Below the pieces are notes generated by a model, which had not been told where the DNA came from, searched no databases, and worked only from the letters and a program-made list of their open reading frames with translations. From the NCBI RefSeq assembly GCF_000160775.2, contig NZ_CM001024.1, forward strand, positions 347,016 to 411,015: a DNA stretch of 64,000 bases, in the 5' to 3' direction. Below, one piece after another: positions 17,435 through 27,877 of the stretch. Source of the stretch: Aeromicrobium marinum DSM 15272 (GTDB lineage Bacteria > Actinomycetota > Actinomycetes > Propionibacteriales > Nocardioidaceae). Numbering within the stretch: the stretch's first letter is position 1; each line of letters starts with the position of its first letter. The translations under genes were made by a program, and so were the position numbers.

Positions 17435-20194
17435 ATGGATGACGTCGCAGCAGCCTCCGCGCGGCGACCCGCGGACGTGAGCGTCGCGGCCGTCCTGGTG
17501 GCCCACGACGGCGCCGCATGGCTGCCGAAGGTCCTGCCCTCGCTCGAGCGCTCCGGCACGGCCCCCACGGTGTGGCACGCCGTCGACGTCAGTTCGACCG
17601 ACGGTTCGGCCGAGCTGTTGCGCGACCACTTCGGACCCGGCCGCATCACCTACGCCCCGTCCGGCACGGGCTTCGGCGACGCGGTGCGGCTGGCGCTGGC
17701 GGCCCTGCCCCGCACCGACTGGATCTGGCTCCTGCACGACGACATGGCGGTCACCCCGACGACCCTCACCCATCTGCTCGACGCCGCGGTGGGCGACGAC
17801 CGCACCGGCATCGTCGGACCGAAGATCCGCGAGTGGCCGTCGCTGCGCCGGCTGCTGGAGGTCGGCCTCACCGTCACCGGCACCGCGTCGCGGGAGACGG
17901 GCCTCGAGCCCGGGGAGCCCGACGCCGGCCAGCACGACCGGGTCAGCGACGTGCTGGCCGTCAACACCGCCGGCATGCTGGTCCGCCGCGACGTGTGGGA
18001 CGAGCTGGGCGGTCTCGACCCCGACCTGCCGCTGCACGGGGACGACCTGGACCTGGGCTGGCGTGCCAACCGAGCCGGCCACGGCGTGCGGGTGGTGCCC
18101 GACGCCGTCGTGTTCCACGCGGAGGCGAGCCGGCGTGCCATCCGCCGCACCACGGCGGGCGACCGACCGCAGTGGGAGCGCCGTCGGGCCCTGCTGCACG
18201 TCGTGCTGGCGAACACCAGTCCGCGCCGGTTCCCGTGGCAGTACGTCCGGCTGTTCTTCGGATCCCTGCTGCGGGTGCTGGGACACCTGCTGTCCCGCGA
18301 CCCCGAGTCGGCCGGCGACGAGCTGCTCGCGGTGCGGGACGTCTACGGCCGTCCGGGACGCCTGCGGGCGGCCCGTCGCGCACGCTCCGCCGGTCGGCCG
18401 CACGCCGAGCTGGCCGACCTGTTCCCCCCGTGGTGGTTGCCGTACCAGCACGCGTGGGACGGACTGCGCGACGCCGTCCGGGCGATCGTGCGACCGGAGA
18501 CGACCGAGACGACCGGCCGCCGGTCGACGCTCGGGGACGACCTGCCCGAGGACCTCGACCTCCCGGCCGGGCCGTCCCTGGCCCGTCGTCGACCCTGGCT
18601 GGTCACGGTCCTGCTGCTCGTGGTCGCGTCGATGTTCGCGGCGCGGGGGCTCGACCCTGGCACCCTGCACGGTGGCGCCCTGCTGCCGGCGCCCGACACC
18701 GCGGGCAGCTGGTGGGGACTCGTGCTGTCGCCGTCGGCGGACCTGCCGTTGCCGACGGCGGCCTGGGGTCCGACCTACGTCCTGCTGCTGGCCTTCGCCG
18801 CGGTGCCGGTGTGGTTCGCCCCGGACCTCCTGGTGTGGGCGCTGCTGGTCCTGGCCGCCCCCCTGGCGGCGCTCACGATGCACCGGTTGGTCCGCCTCCT
18901 GAGCGACCTGCGGGTCGCCCGGATCGTCACGGCGGTCTCCTACGGACTGGTGGTCGTCGGCACCGGAGCCGTCGCGGAGGGTCGGCTCGGCCCCGTGGTC
19001 GCGCTGGTGGTCGCGCCGATCGTGGTCAACGTGGGGCTGCAGCTCACGGCCGAGCCGCACTGGCAGGCGGCGCTCCGCTGGGCGTTGTGGACGGCCGTGG
19101 CGACGGCCTTCGCCCCCGTGTTCCTGGTCATCGCGGTGTCCGGTCTGGCGCTCGTCGCCGTCACCGGCTCGGCCGCCGTGCGCCGTTCGGCCGCCCTCGC
19201 GCTCGGCCTGTCCCTCCTGCTGACCGGACCCTGGGTCGTCCAGCGCGCGATCCGTCCGTGGACCGTGTGGTGGGACGCGGGCCTGCCGTTGTCCGGCGGG
19301 ATGCCGTCGGGGATGCCCTGGTGGCTCGCGGGTGGCGCGGTGCTGCTGGCGCTGCTCGCCCTGGTGCCGCCACTGACACGTGACCAGGTCCGCTGGGCCT
19401 GGGGTCTGGCGTTGTTGTGCGGGGTCGTCGCCGCCGTCGGGTCCCAGGTCACCTACGGCACCGCGTCCGGTGCCGACGGCTTCACGCCGTGGCTGGGTGT
19501 CCCGGTGGCGCTGGGCGTCGGAGCCCTGCTCGTGGCCGGTCTGCTGGCCGCCGAGGAGCTGGAGTTCCTGCCCACGACGCTCACGGCGGTGATCGCCGTC
19601 ATCGCGCTGGTGCTGCCGGTCGGTGCCGGAGCCTGGTGGCTCGCGCGGGGGGTCGACGACCCGCTGACCGACGCGCGGTACGGCGTGGTCCCGGCCTACC
19701 TGGCCGAGCGGGACGGCTCCACCCTCGTCGTGACCGGGACGGTGCAGGACGGACTGACCTTCCGGGTCGAGGACGGTCTCGGGCCGACCCTGGGCGAGGA
19801 GGCGTTGGCGCGCAGGACCGACACGTCCCGTGCGGTGGAGGCGGCGCTCGAGCGACTGCTCAGCGCCCCGGTCCCCGAGGACGTCGCCGTCCTGGTCGAG
19901 GCCGGTGTCGACGCGGTGTACGCGCCGGCGGTCGATCCCGGTGTCGAGACGCGTATCGACGCCGTGCCCTCACTGGCGCCCGCCGGAGGTGACCAGCCGG
20001 GTTCGCGGGTGTGGACGATCGAGACCGACGCCGCGGTGGCCGATCCGGGCGGCCCGGGCACCTGGACCCGCACCGCGGTGGGGTCGGTCCAGAGCATCCT
20101 GTGGATCGTCGCGGTCCTGCTGACGGCGCCGGTCCGGCGTCGCGAGGAACCGCCGCCGGCCGAGGTCGACGCCGACGTCCGGGAGGCCTCGTGA
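17435..20194 (+). CDS. Large membrane glycosyltransferase (GT2 domain plus multi-helix C-terminus)
   Basis: A 919-residue protein. Residues about 15-290 form a GT2 (GT-A) domain: VSVAAVLVAHDGAAWLPKVL at the start, WLLHDDMAVTP with an acidic DD pair as metal site, and LHGDDLDLGWRANRAGHGV as acceptor-side motif. From about residue 390 to 760 at least ten hydrophobic helices follow, then a soluble domain of about 110 residues and a final helix near residue 900. Such fusions occur beside DUF5719 and whiB in many actinobacteria and probably glycosylate an envelope polymer using a lipid-linked acceptor; the substrate is unknown. The stop overlaps the GTG of DUF5719, so the two are coupled. Confidence 0.85.
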   Translation: MDDVAAASARRPADVSVAAVLVAHDGAAWLPKVLPSLERSGTAPTVWHAVDVSSTDGSAELLRDHFGPGRITYAPSGTGFGDAVRLALAALPRTDWIWLLHDDMAVTPTTLTHLLDAAVGDDRTGIVGPKIREWPSLRRLLEVGLTVTGTASRETGLEPGEPDAGQHDRVSDVLAVNTAGMLVRRDVWDELGGLDPDLPLHGDDLDLGWRANRAGHGVRVVPDAVVFHAEASRRAIRRTTAGDRPQWERRRALLHVVLANTSPRRFPWQYVRLFFGSLLRVLGHLLSRDPESAGDELLAVRDVYGRPGRLRAARRARSAGRPHAELADLFPPWWLPYQHAWDGLRDAVRAIVRPETTETTGRRSTLGDDLPEDLDLPAGPSLARRRPWLVTVLLLVVASMFAARGLDPGTLHGGALLPAPDTAGSWWGLVLSPSADLPLPTAAWGPTYVLLLAFAAVPVWFAPDLLVWALLVLAAPLAALTMHRLVRLLSDLRVARIVTAVSYGLVVVGTGAVAEGRLGPVVALVVAPIVVNVGLQLTAEPHWQAALRWALWTAVATAFAPVFLVIAVSGLALVAVTGSAAVRRSAALALGLSLLLTGPWVVQRAIRPWTVWWDAGLPLSGGMPSGMPWWLAGGAVLLALLALVPPLTRDQVRWAWGLALLCGVVAAVGSQVTYGTASGADGFTPWLGVPVALGVGALLVAGLLAAEELEFLPTTLTAVIAVIALVLPVGAGAWWLARGVDDPLTDARYGVVPAYLAERDGSTLVVTGTVQDGLTFRVEDGLGPTLGEEALARRTDTSRAVEAALERLLSAPVPEDVAVLVEAGVDAVYAPAVDPGVETRIDAVPSLAPAGGDQPGSRVWTIETDAAVADPGGPGTWTRTAVGSVQSILWIVAVLLTAPVRRREEPPPAEVDADVREAS

Positions 20195-21600
20195 GCACGC
20201 CAGGGGCGTCACGTCGCCGGATCAGCCGTCCGGCAGTGTCCCGCCTGCGGTCGACCCTGCCGATCGTGGCGGTCCCGCTCGCGCTCGCGGTGGTCGTCCT
20301 CGCCGCCGTCCTCGCGGGCGGGCCCCGACCGTCGTTGTCCCCACCGCTGGAGGTGCCGATCACCGAGGTGCTGCACGCCTGCCCCACCACGGGCGGGTGG
20401 AACGTCGCCACGGGACAGCTGGGCCCCGGCGACGAGACCACCGTCAGCGTCATCTCCGACGACGGCGTCACGGAGGCCCCGCGTGACCCGGCGCTGTGGG
20501 AGGTCGGGGCACCCGGCGGCGATGCGGTGGTCGTCCGTCAGGACGGCGACGGCTCCGGCGGGGTGGCCTTCGCCGCCGCGAGCGGGGACGCGGTCGAGGG
20601 TGGCGGGCTGGCCGTCGACACGTGCGGGGGCATCGTCGACGAGGCCTGGTTCGTCGGAGCCGGTGCGGTCACCCGGGGGGTCTCCACCCTGGTGCTCACC
20701 AACCTGTCCGACGTGCCCGCGGTGGCCGACGTGGAGCTGTTCGGCGTGGGCGGGGTCGTCGACGCCGTCGACAGCACGGGCCTGCTGGTCGAGCCGGGGT
20801 CCATGCGCCGCATCCGGCTGGACGAGCTCGCCGCGGGCGAGGCCGAGCTGGCCGTGCGCGTCGTGCGGCAGCGCGGTGCGCTGGCCGCCACGGTGATCGA
20901 CACCTCGACCACCGGACCGGCCGGATCGGAGGTCATGGCACCCGTCCCGGGACCCGCTCGGGCGATCACCATGACCGGGGTGGTGCCCGGCGGTGGCCGC
21001 ACCCTGCTCGTGGCCAACCCGGGCGAGTCGTCGGCCCGTGCCGAGATCGAGATCGTCGGTCCCGACGGTCCGTTCGTGCCCGAGGGTCTCGCCGAGATCT
21101 CGGTCGAGCCCGGTGCGCTCGTCGTCGTGCCCGTCCCCGACACCGCCGGTGCCGATGCCTCGGTCCTGCGGGTGCGCTCGGACGAGCCGGTCGTCGCATC
21201 GCTGCGGATGAGCCCCACGGCCGTCGACCTGGCGTACGCCACGGCCGACCCGACGTGGACCGGACCGACGGTCGTCCCCGTCGCGCTGGGCTCCTCGACC
21301 GTGCCACCGGTCGTGCAGCTGTCGGCGGTCGCGGACACGAGTCTGGTGACCTTCGAGGGTTTCGACGCGGCCGGCGCCTCCCTCGGCACCACGGTCGCGA
21401 GCGCGGCTGCAGACGCCGTCGCGGTGGTCGACCTGGCGGCACCCGGCCTGTTCACCGGCGAGGTCGCCTACGTGGTGGCGACCGCCGAACGACCCGTCCG
21501 CGGATCAGCCGTGTACCGGTCGGGTGACCTCGTCGCGGTCGTGCCGCTGGACGCCGCGCCCACCACCGCGATCGGTCCTCGGGTGCGTCCGGCCTTCTGA
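20191..21600 (+). CDS. DUF5719 family membrane-anchored protein
   Basis: A 469-residue protein with one N-terminal helix (about residues 22-45, PIVAVPLALAVVVLAAVLAG) and a large extracellular part composed of repeated beta-sandwich units. Repeating phrases such as TLVLTNLSDVPAVADVELFG and TLLVANPGESSARAEIEIVG mark at least two homologous domains. It is the standard partner of the preceding glycosyltransferase in actinobacteria. Function is unknown; it could hold the enzyme or a glycan product at the cell surface. GTG start overlaps the upstream stop by 3 bases. Confidence 0.8.
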   Translation: MSTPGASRRRISRPAVSRLRSTLPIVAVPLALAVVVLAAVLAGGPRPSLSPPLEVPITEVLHACPTTGGWNVATGQLGPGDETTVSVISDDGVTEAPRDPALWEVGAPGGDAVVVRQDGDGSGGVAFAAASGDAVEGGGLAVDTCGGIVDEAWFVGAGAVTRGVSTLVLTNLSDVPAVADVELFGVGGVVDAVDSTGLLVEPGSMRRIRLDELAAGEAELAVRVVRQRGALAATVIDTSTTGPAGSEVMAPVPGPARAITMTGVVPGGGRTLLVANPGESSARAEIEIVGPDGPFVPEGLAEISVEPGALVVVPVPDTAGADASVLRVRSDEPVVASLRMSPTAVDLAYATADPTWTGPTVVPVALGSSTVPPVVQLSAVADTSLVTFEGFDAAGASLGTTVASAAADAVAVVDLAAPGLFTGEVAYVVATAERPVRGSAVYRSGDLVAVVPLDAAPTTAIGPRVRPAF

Positions 21601-21604
21601 GCCG

Positions 21605-22096
21605 TCAGCCTCGGGGGTCCAGGGACTCCGGCGGGACGTGCCAGATCTCGGCGAGGCCGTCGAGCACGGTGCGCCACACCAGATCGGCCAGGTCGTCGTG
21701 GGTGATCGCGACCTGCGCCATGGGCAACCGGTAGAGCACGAGGCGGGTCGGGTCGTGGTGGTGGGCGACCACACTCGTCGGAACGCGTTCGTCCCACTCC
21801 TGCGGCAGCAGGGGCGCCTCCTCCACCACGATGTCCACGTCGTCGCGCTCGACCGCGAAGTGCGGCTCGAGCGCGTGCAGCACCGACGCGACGAGGGTGT
21901 CGAAGGCCTCGCGGGGCGAGTGGTGGGCCGGGACGCTGTCGGGCGACAGAGGTCCCGGCAGCGCCATCGGTCCCCGCCGTCCGCGACCCCGGCGGTCACG
22001 CATCCGGCCCGGACGGGGTCCGGTCACCACCGTCTGCAGGACCGGCCCGACGAAGCGGCGGTGCCGCTGGGGTGACGGCCGGTCCGGGTCGGGCAT
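21605..22096 (-). CDS. Zincin-like (PF06262-type) protein lacking HExxH
   Basis: A 163-residue protein matching the actinobacterial minimal zincin family in position (Rv3259) and layout: Arg-rich N-terminus, RAFDxLV-like REAFDTLVASVLHALEP, DVDIVVEEAP, LVLYRLPM and a final DLVWRTVLDGLAEIWHVPPESLDP. The zinc motif HExxH expected in the last helix is absent; DGLAEIWHV stands in its place. Many actinobacterial members share this loss, so a peptidase activity should not be assumed. ATG at 22096 follows a TAGGCT box by 6 nt on the minus strand. It is divergent from DUF3499. Confidence 0.75.
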   Translation of the reverse strand: MPDPDRPSPQRHRRFVGPVLQTVVTGPRPGRMRDRRGRGRRGPMALPGPLSPDSVPAHHSPREAFDTLVASVLHALEPHFAVERDDVDIVVEEAPLLPQEWDERVPTSVVAHHHDPTRLVLYRLPMAQVAITHDDLADLVWRTVLDGLAEIWHVPPESLDPRG

Positions 22097-22102
22097 GCCG
22101 CG

Positions 22103-22108
22103 AGCCTA
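22103..22108 (-). promoter_or_regulatory. -10 box TAGGCT before the zincin-like gene
   Basis: TAGGCT (minus strand) ends 6 nt before the ATG at 22096; with the TAATGT box at 22133 it forms a compact divergent promoter pair. Confidence 0.5.
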
Positions 22109-22132
22109 GTCCGCAGGGCCCGGCCGGCCGGG

Positions 22133-22138
22133 TAATGT
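22133..22138 (+). promoter_or_regulatory. -10 box TAATGT before the DUF3499 gene
   Basis: TAATGT ends 6 nt before the GTG at 22145; leaderless arrangement. Confidence 0.55.
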
Positions 22139-22144
22139 CGCCGC

Positions 22145-22474
22145 GTGGGTCTTCGACGTTGCACGCGCGCGGCGTGCCCCCAGTCCGCCGTCTCGACGCT
22201 GACCTATGTCTACGCCGACCAGGTGGCCGTGCTCGGTCCCCTCGCCACCTCGGCCGAGCCCCACACCTACGACCTGTGCGCCGACCATGCCGGCCGACTC
22301 TCCGTCCCGCAGGGCTGGAACGTCATCCGCCTGGCTCCCGACCCGGCCGGCACCGCGCCCTCGCACGACGACCTGGCCGCCCTGGCCGATGCCGTGCGGG
22401 AGGCCGGGCGCCGCCCCCCGACCCCGGCGCCGCCCTCCGGTCTTCGCCTGGTCGAGCCTCCTGCAGACGCCTGA
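22145..22474 (+). CDS. DUF3499 family protein
   Basis: A 109-residue actinobacterial protein (Rv3258c family). The conserved face is RRCTRAACPQSAVSTLTYVYADQ followed by AVLGPLATSAEPHTYDLCADHAGRLSVPQGW. Cys and His residues (CTRAAC, LCADH) suggest a zinc knuckle. No function is known. It sits just upstream of the phosphomannomutase gene as in M. tuberculosis. GTG start placed by its -10 box. Confidence 0.88.
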   Translation: MGLRRCTRAACPQSAVSTLTYVYADQVAVLGPLATSAEPHTYDLCADHAGRLSVPQGWNVIRLAPDPAGTAPSHDDLAALADAVREAGRRPPTPAPPSGLRLVEPPADA

Positions 22475-22497
22475 TCCCACCCGACGAACGGAACCCC

Positions 22498-23853
22498 ATG
22501 CATCCTCGGCTCGCCGCCGTGACCAAGGCCTACGACGTCCGCGGACGGACCCCTGAGCAGCTCGACGACGGGATCGTCGCAGCGCTCGGCGCGGCGTTCG
22601 CCGACGAGGTGGGCATCAGTGACGGCCGCGGCCGCGCCGTGGTGGGCCACGACATGCGGGACACGTCCCCGGGGTTCGCCGCCGCGTTCGCCGCCGGGGT
22701 CGCGTCGCGCGGCGGGTCGGTCGTGTCGATCGGACTGGCCTCCACCGACATGCTCTACGCCGCGTCCGGGCAGCTCGACCTGCCGGGGGTCATGATCACC
22801 GCGAGCCACAACCCGGCCGGGTACAACGGGCTGAAGCTGTGCCGGGCGGGCGCCCGTCCCATCGGCCTGGAGACCGGGCTGGCAGCGATGGCCGAGGTCG
22901 CGGGCGGACTGCTCGACGACCCCGTCGACCTCACCACCGCACCCGAGCCCGAGCGCCTCGACTTCCTCCAGGCGTACGCCGACCAGCTGGTCGGGCTCGC
23001 CCCGGTCGCCGGTCGCCGCCTCCGGGTCGTGGTCGACGCCGGCAACGGCATGGCCGGACACACCGCCCGGGCGGTGCTCGACCGCATCGACGTGGAGGTC
23101 GTTCCCCTGTACTTCGAGCTCGACGGCACCTTTCCGAACCACGACGCCAACCCGCTCGACTCCTCGACGCTCGTGGACCTGCAGGCCGCCGTCCGCGAGC
23201 ACGGGGCCGACCTCGGGCTGGCCTTCGACGGCGACGCCGACCGGTGCTTCGTGGTCGACGAGCGCGCCGAGCTGGTGACCCCGTCGGCGATCACCGCCCT
23301 GATCGCCTCGCGCCACCTGGTACAGATGCCGGGTGCCACGATCCTCCACAACGTCATCTGCTCGCGCGCCGTCCCCGAGATCATCGCCGAGCACGGGGGG
23401 ACGGCCGTCCGGACCCCCGTCGGTCACTCGCTCATCAAGGCCGAGATGGCCCGGACCGACGCGGTGTTCGGCGGCGAGCACTCGGGTCACTTCTACTTCC
23501 GGGACTTCTACCTGGCCGACTCCGGCATGCTCGCGGCGCTGCACGTCATGGGCGCCCTGGCCGAGCAGTCGGGACCGGTGTCGGAGCTGATGGACCAGTT
23601 CTCGCGGTACGCCGCGTCCGGCGAGATCAACAGCACCGTCGACGACGCGGCCGTCGTGACGGAGCGGATCGCCGAGGCCTACGCCGCGCACGACCAGGAC
23701 CGCCTCGACGGGCTCACCGTCACGGCCCCGACGTGGTGGTTCAACGTGCGCGCCTCCAACACCGAGCCGCTGCTCCGGCTGAACGTCGAGGGTGACGACG
23801 AGGCCGTCATGGCCTCGGTCCGCGACGACGTGCTGGCGCTCGTGCGGCGCTAG
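22498..23853 (+). CDS. manB: Phosphomannomutase/phosphoglucomutase
   Basis: A 451-residue alpha-D-phosphohexomutase (Rv3257c type) that interconverts mannose 6-P and mannose 1-P, feeding GDP-mannose for surface glycans. The active-site serine is in MITASHNPAGYNG (Ser about residue 103), the metal loop is FDGDADRCF, the sugar-binding loop GGEHSGHFYFRDF, and the phosphate-binding loop RASNTEPLLRLN. All four catalytic segments are intact. The TAG stop forms part of the -10 box of the next gene. Confidence 0.93.
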   Translation: MHPRLAAVTKAYDVRGRTPEQLDDGIVAALGAAFADEVGISDGRGRAVVGHDMRDTSPGFAAAFAAGVASRGGSVVSIGLASTDMLYAASGQLDLPGVMITASHNPAGYNGLKLCRAGARPIGLETGLAAMAEVAGGLLDDPVDLTTAPEPERLDFLQAYADQLVGLAPVAGRRLRVVVDAGNGMAGHTARAVLDRIDVEVVPLYFELDGTFPNHDANPLDSSTLVDLQAAVREHGADLGLAFDGDADRCFVVDERAELVTPSAITALIASRHLVQMPGATILHNVICSRAVPEIIAEHGGTAVRTPVGHSLIKAEMARTDAVFGGEHSGHFYFRDFYLADSGMLAALHVMGALAEQSGPVSELMDQFSRYAASGEINSTVDDAAVVTERIAEAYAAHDQDRLDGLTVTAPTWWFNVRASNTEPLLRLNVEGDDEAVMASVRDDVLALVRR

Positions 23854-23856
23854 GCT
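23851..23856 (+). promoter_or_regulatory. -10 box TAGGCT overlapping the manB stop codon
   Basis: TAGGCT begins with the manB stop codon TAG and ends 6 nt before the Trm112 ATG at 23863. Confidence 0.5.
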
Positions 23857-23862
23857 GACGAC

Positions 23863-24030
23863 ATGTTCCTCGATCCGGCCCTCCTCGAGATCCTCGTGTG
23901 TCCGCAGTGCCGCGACACGCTGTTCGTCGACGAGGAGGCCTCCGAGCTGGTCTGCCAGGCCTGCGGTCTGGCGTACGCCGTGCGGGGCGGGGTGCCGGTC
24001 ATGCTGGTCGACGAGGCACGCACGCTCTGA
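23863..24030 (+). CDS. Trm112-family zinc protein
   Basis: A 55-residue protein: [14 protein letters not shown] near the start, then [21 protein letters not shown]. Two CxxC pairs bind zinc. Trm112 proteins act as small partners that stabilise methyltransferases; in bacteria the partner is rarely known. The next gene is S-adenosylhomocysteine hydrolase, which removes the by-product of methylation. The start follows a -10 box by 6 nt. Confidence 0.85.
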   Translation: MFLDPALLEILVCPQCRDTLFVDEEASELVCQACGLAYAVRGGVPVMLVDEARTL

Positions 24031-24091
24031 CGATCGCGTCACGTGCGGCGAGTTTTCGGCCGGCCGGCGCGCTGACGTCGCTGTGCGCCGT

Positions 24092-24097
24092 TACGAT
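24092..24097 (+). promoter_or_regulatory. -10 box TACGAT before ahcY
   Basis: TACGAT ends 7 nt before the ATG at 24105. The upstream 60 nt contain a CGGCCGGCCG palindrome near 24057. A leaderless start leaves no room for an SAH or SAM riboswitch. Confidence 0.55.
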
Positions 24098-24104
24098 GGT
24101 GCGC

Positions 24105-25547
<1,443 letters not shown>

Positions 25548-25573
25548 GTCCGACGGCGGCCCCTCCGAACTCC

Positions 25574-26269
25574 ATGAGCTATCGACGATCCAAGCGCGAT
25601 CGGGTGCTCGTCGTCGACGACGACGCGTCCCTCGCCGAGATGCTGTCGATCGTCCTGGAGGCGGAGGGGCTGACCGCGGCGGTGTGCCGGTCCGGCGACA
25701 AGGTCATGACCGCGTTCGAGTCGTTCCGGCCCGACCTGGTGCTGCTGGACCTCATGCTCCCGGGCATGGACGGCATGAGCGTGTGTCGCCAGATCCGCGC
25801 CACCTCGTCGGTCCCGATCATCATGCTGACCGCGAAGTCCGACACGCCGGACGTCGTCGCCGGTCTGGATGCCGGTGCCGACGACTACCTCACCAAGCCG
25901 TTCAAGAACGTCGAGCTGGTCGCCCGCATCAAGGCCCGGCTGCGCCGGACGGACCAGCTGGGCGAACCGCTGGTGTTCGGCGACATCGTGCTCGACCCCG
26001 TGGGGCACACCGTGACCCGCAAGGGTGAGCCGTTGGAGCTCACGCCGCTGGAGTTCGACCTGCTCGCGTGCCTGCTGGCCACCCCGGAGCAGGTCTTCAC
26101 CCGCGAGGTCCTGCTGCAGAAGGTGTGGGGCTACCACCATCCGGGGGACACCAAGCTGGTCAACGTCCACATGACCCGCCTGCGGTCCAAGATCGAGGAC
26201 GATGCCGACAACCCCAGCGTCATCCGCACCGTCCGCGGCGTCGGGTACCAGGCGATCGCCCCGACGTGA
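25574..26269 (+). CDS. mtrA: Response regulator MtrA
   Basis: A 231-residue OmpR/PhoB-type regulator. The receiver domain has the acidic pocket VLVVDDDASLAEML, the phospho-acceptor Asp59 in LLDLMLPGMDG and switch residues in MLTAKSD and LTKPF. The C-terminal winged helix ends MTRLRSKIEDDADN-VIRTVRGVGY. MtrA controls cell division, peptidoglycan hydrolases and, in Streptomyces, development. It is followed by mtrB and lpqB, as in all actinobacteria, although thymidylate kinase (tmk), usually between ahcY and mtrA, is missing here. The start ATG at 25574 has no good ribosome binding site. Confidence 0.96.
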   Translation: MSYRRSKRDRVLVVDDDASLAEMLSIVLEAEGLTAAVCRSGDKVMTAFESFRPDLVLLDLMLPGMDGMSVCRQIRATSSVPIIMLTAKSDTPDVVAGLDAGADDYLTKPFKNVELVARIKARLRRTDQLGEPLVFGDIVLDPVGHTVTRKGEPLELTPLEFDLLACLLATPEQVFTREVLLQKVWGYHHPGDTKLVNVHMTRLRSKIEDDADNPSVIRTVRGVGYQAIAPT

Positions 26270-26287
26270 CCCTCCAGTCGTGACCCC

Positions 26288-27877
26288 GTGAAGATCCGCG
26301 GCTCCGGTCGGGTCGCCGTGCGGCGGGGTGCGGGAGCACTGGTCGGCGCCTGGCGCCGGTCGGTCCAGCTGCGCGTCGTGGCCAGCACCGTGGTGCTCAG
26401 CGCCCTGGCCATCGGCCTCACCGGATGGGCCCTTCTGGGCAGCGTCGCCGAGGGGCTGGCCGAGGACCGGCGGGTCAGCGCCGTGGCGGAGGCCCGCACC
26501 GGTTTCGACCGCGCCCAGGAGCAGCTCGACGCGGCGCTGGACACCGAACCGGGCGCCGCCTCGCAGACCATCGCCCAGATGGTCGGCTCGGTCACCGTAC
26601 GCGGCGACGCACCCCAGCAGGGCCAGGTCGTCGTCGAGGGCCCGTTGTCGGAGGGGGCGTCGGCGGCTCCGGTGCTGTCCTCCGGAGCCGTCTCGCCCGG
26701 CTCCGTCCCCCAGGACCTCGCCCGGTCGGTGCGCGGCGGTGAGGGCGTGTACTGGCGGTACTCCGAGCTCACCGCGGCCGACCGCACCACCCCGTCGGTC
26801 GTGGTCGGCAGTCGCTTGCTGGCGCCGGCCACCGGCGACCAGTACGCCATGTACTACGTGTTCAGCCTCGAGCAGCAGCAGTCGACCCTGGCCCTGGTGC
26901 GCAACGCCCTCGGGGTGGGCGGCGTCGTCATGGTGCTGCTGGTCGGCGGCGTCGCCGGGCTGGTGTCGCGTCAGGTGCTCGACCCGGTCCGACTGGCCCG
27001 CCGGATCGCCGAGCGGTTCGCGGCGGGCAACCTCGAGGAGCGGATGCACGTCCGGGGCGAGGACGACATCGCCCGCCTGTCCACCTCGCTCAACCAGATG
27101 GCGTCGAGCCTGCAGACCCAGATCCGGCGCCTGGAGAACCTGTCGCGCCTGCAGCAGCGGTTCGTGTCCGACGTGTCGCACGAGCTGCGCACGCCGCTGA
27201 CGACCGTCCAGATGGCCGGCGAGGTGCTGTTCGAGGCGCGGTCGCGGTTCGATCCGGGCACAGCCCGGGCGGCCGAGCTGTTGATGGGTGAGCTGGACCG
27301 GTTCGAGACCCTCCTGTCGGACCTGCTGGACCTGTCCCGCTTCGACGCCGGCGCCGCCCAGCTGGAGCTCGACGACGTCGACGTGGCGCACGAGGCGGCC
27401 CTGGTCGAGCACCACCCGATCGTGCAACGCAAGGCGATCTCGGTGAGGTTCGAGGGCGTCCACACGCCGGCGGTCGTCGCCGCGGACGTGCGGCGGGTCG
27501 ACCGGATCCTGCGGAACCTGGCGGCCAACGCCGCCACCTACAGCGGCTCCGACGAGCTGCTGGTGCGGGTCGCCCAGAACGACGAGTGCGTGTCGGTGGG
27601 CATCCGTGACTTCGGGGTCGGCCTCAGCGCCGAGGAGGCCGCTCGCGTGTTCGACCGGTTCTGGCGGGCCGACCCCGCCCGCGCCCACGGCGGCACCGGC
27701 CTCGGCCTGCCGATCTCGCGCGAGGACGCGACCCTGCACGGTGGCACCCTGCACGTGTGGGCACGACCGGGGCAGGGCACCGAGTTCATCCTGACCCTGC
27801 CCAAGGCGGGCGGGTCGGCCGATCGTCCCGCCCTGGTGTCGGAGCTCGCCCCGGTCGTCGGAGGGCAGGGACGATGA
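26288..27877 (+). CDS. mtrB: Sensor histidine kinase MtrB
   Basis: A 529-residue membrane kinase. First helix about residues 29-50, extracellular sensor domain to about 205, second helix about 208-228, then HAMP (RQVLDPVRLARRIAER), the H-box SDVSHELRTPL with phospho-acceptor His298, and the ATP-binding domain with N-box RILRNLAANA, DFGVGL, FDRFWRADPAR and GGTGLGLPIS. LpqB, encoded next, is known to interact with the extracellular domain. The stop overlaps the lpqB ATG (ATGA). Confidence 0.95.
   Translation: MKIRGSGRVAVRRGAGALVGAWRRSVQLRVVASTVVLSALAIGLTGWALLGSVAEGLAEDRRVSAVAEARTGFDRAQEQLDAALDTEPGAASQTIAQMVGSVTVRGDAPQQGQVVVEGPLSEGASAAPVLSSGAVSPGSVPQDLARSVRGGEGVYWRYSELTAADRTTPSVVVGSRLLAPATGDQYAMYYVFSLEQQQSTLALVRNALGVGGVVMVLLVGGVAGLVSRQVLDPVRLARRIAERFAAGNLEERMHVRGEDDIARLSTSLNQMASSLQTQIRRLENLSRLQQRFVSDVSHELRTPLTTVQMAGEVLFEARSRFDPGTARAAELLMGELDRFETLLSDLLDLSRFDAGAAQLELDDVDVAHEAALVEHHPIVQRKAISVRFEGVHTPAVVAADVRRVDRILRNLAANAATYSGSDELLVRVAQNDECVSVGIRDFGVGLSAEEAARVFDRFWRADPARAHGGTGLGLPISREDATLHGGTLHVWARPGQGTEFILTLPKAGGSADRPALVSELAPVVGGQGR

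Noticed and set aside
24031..24104. SAH or SAM riboswitch before ahcY
   Set aside because: The -10 box lies 7 nt before the ATG, so there is no leader to hold an aptamer.
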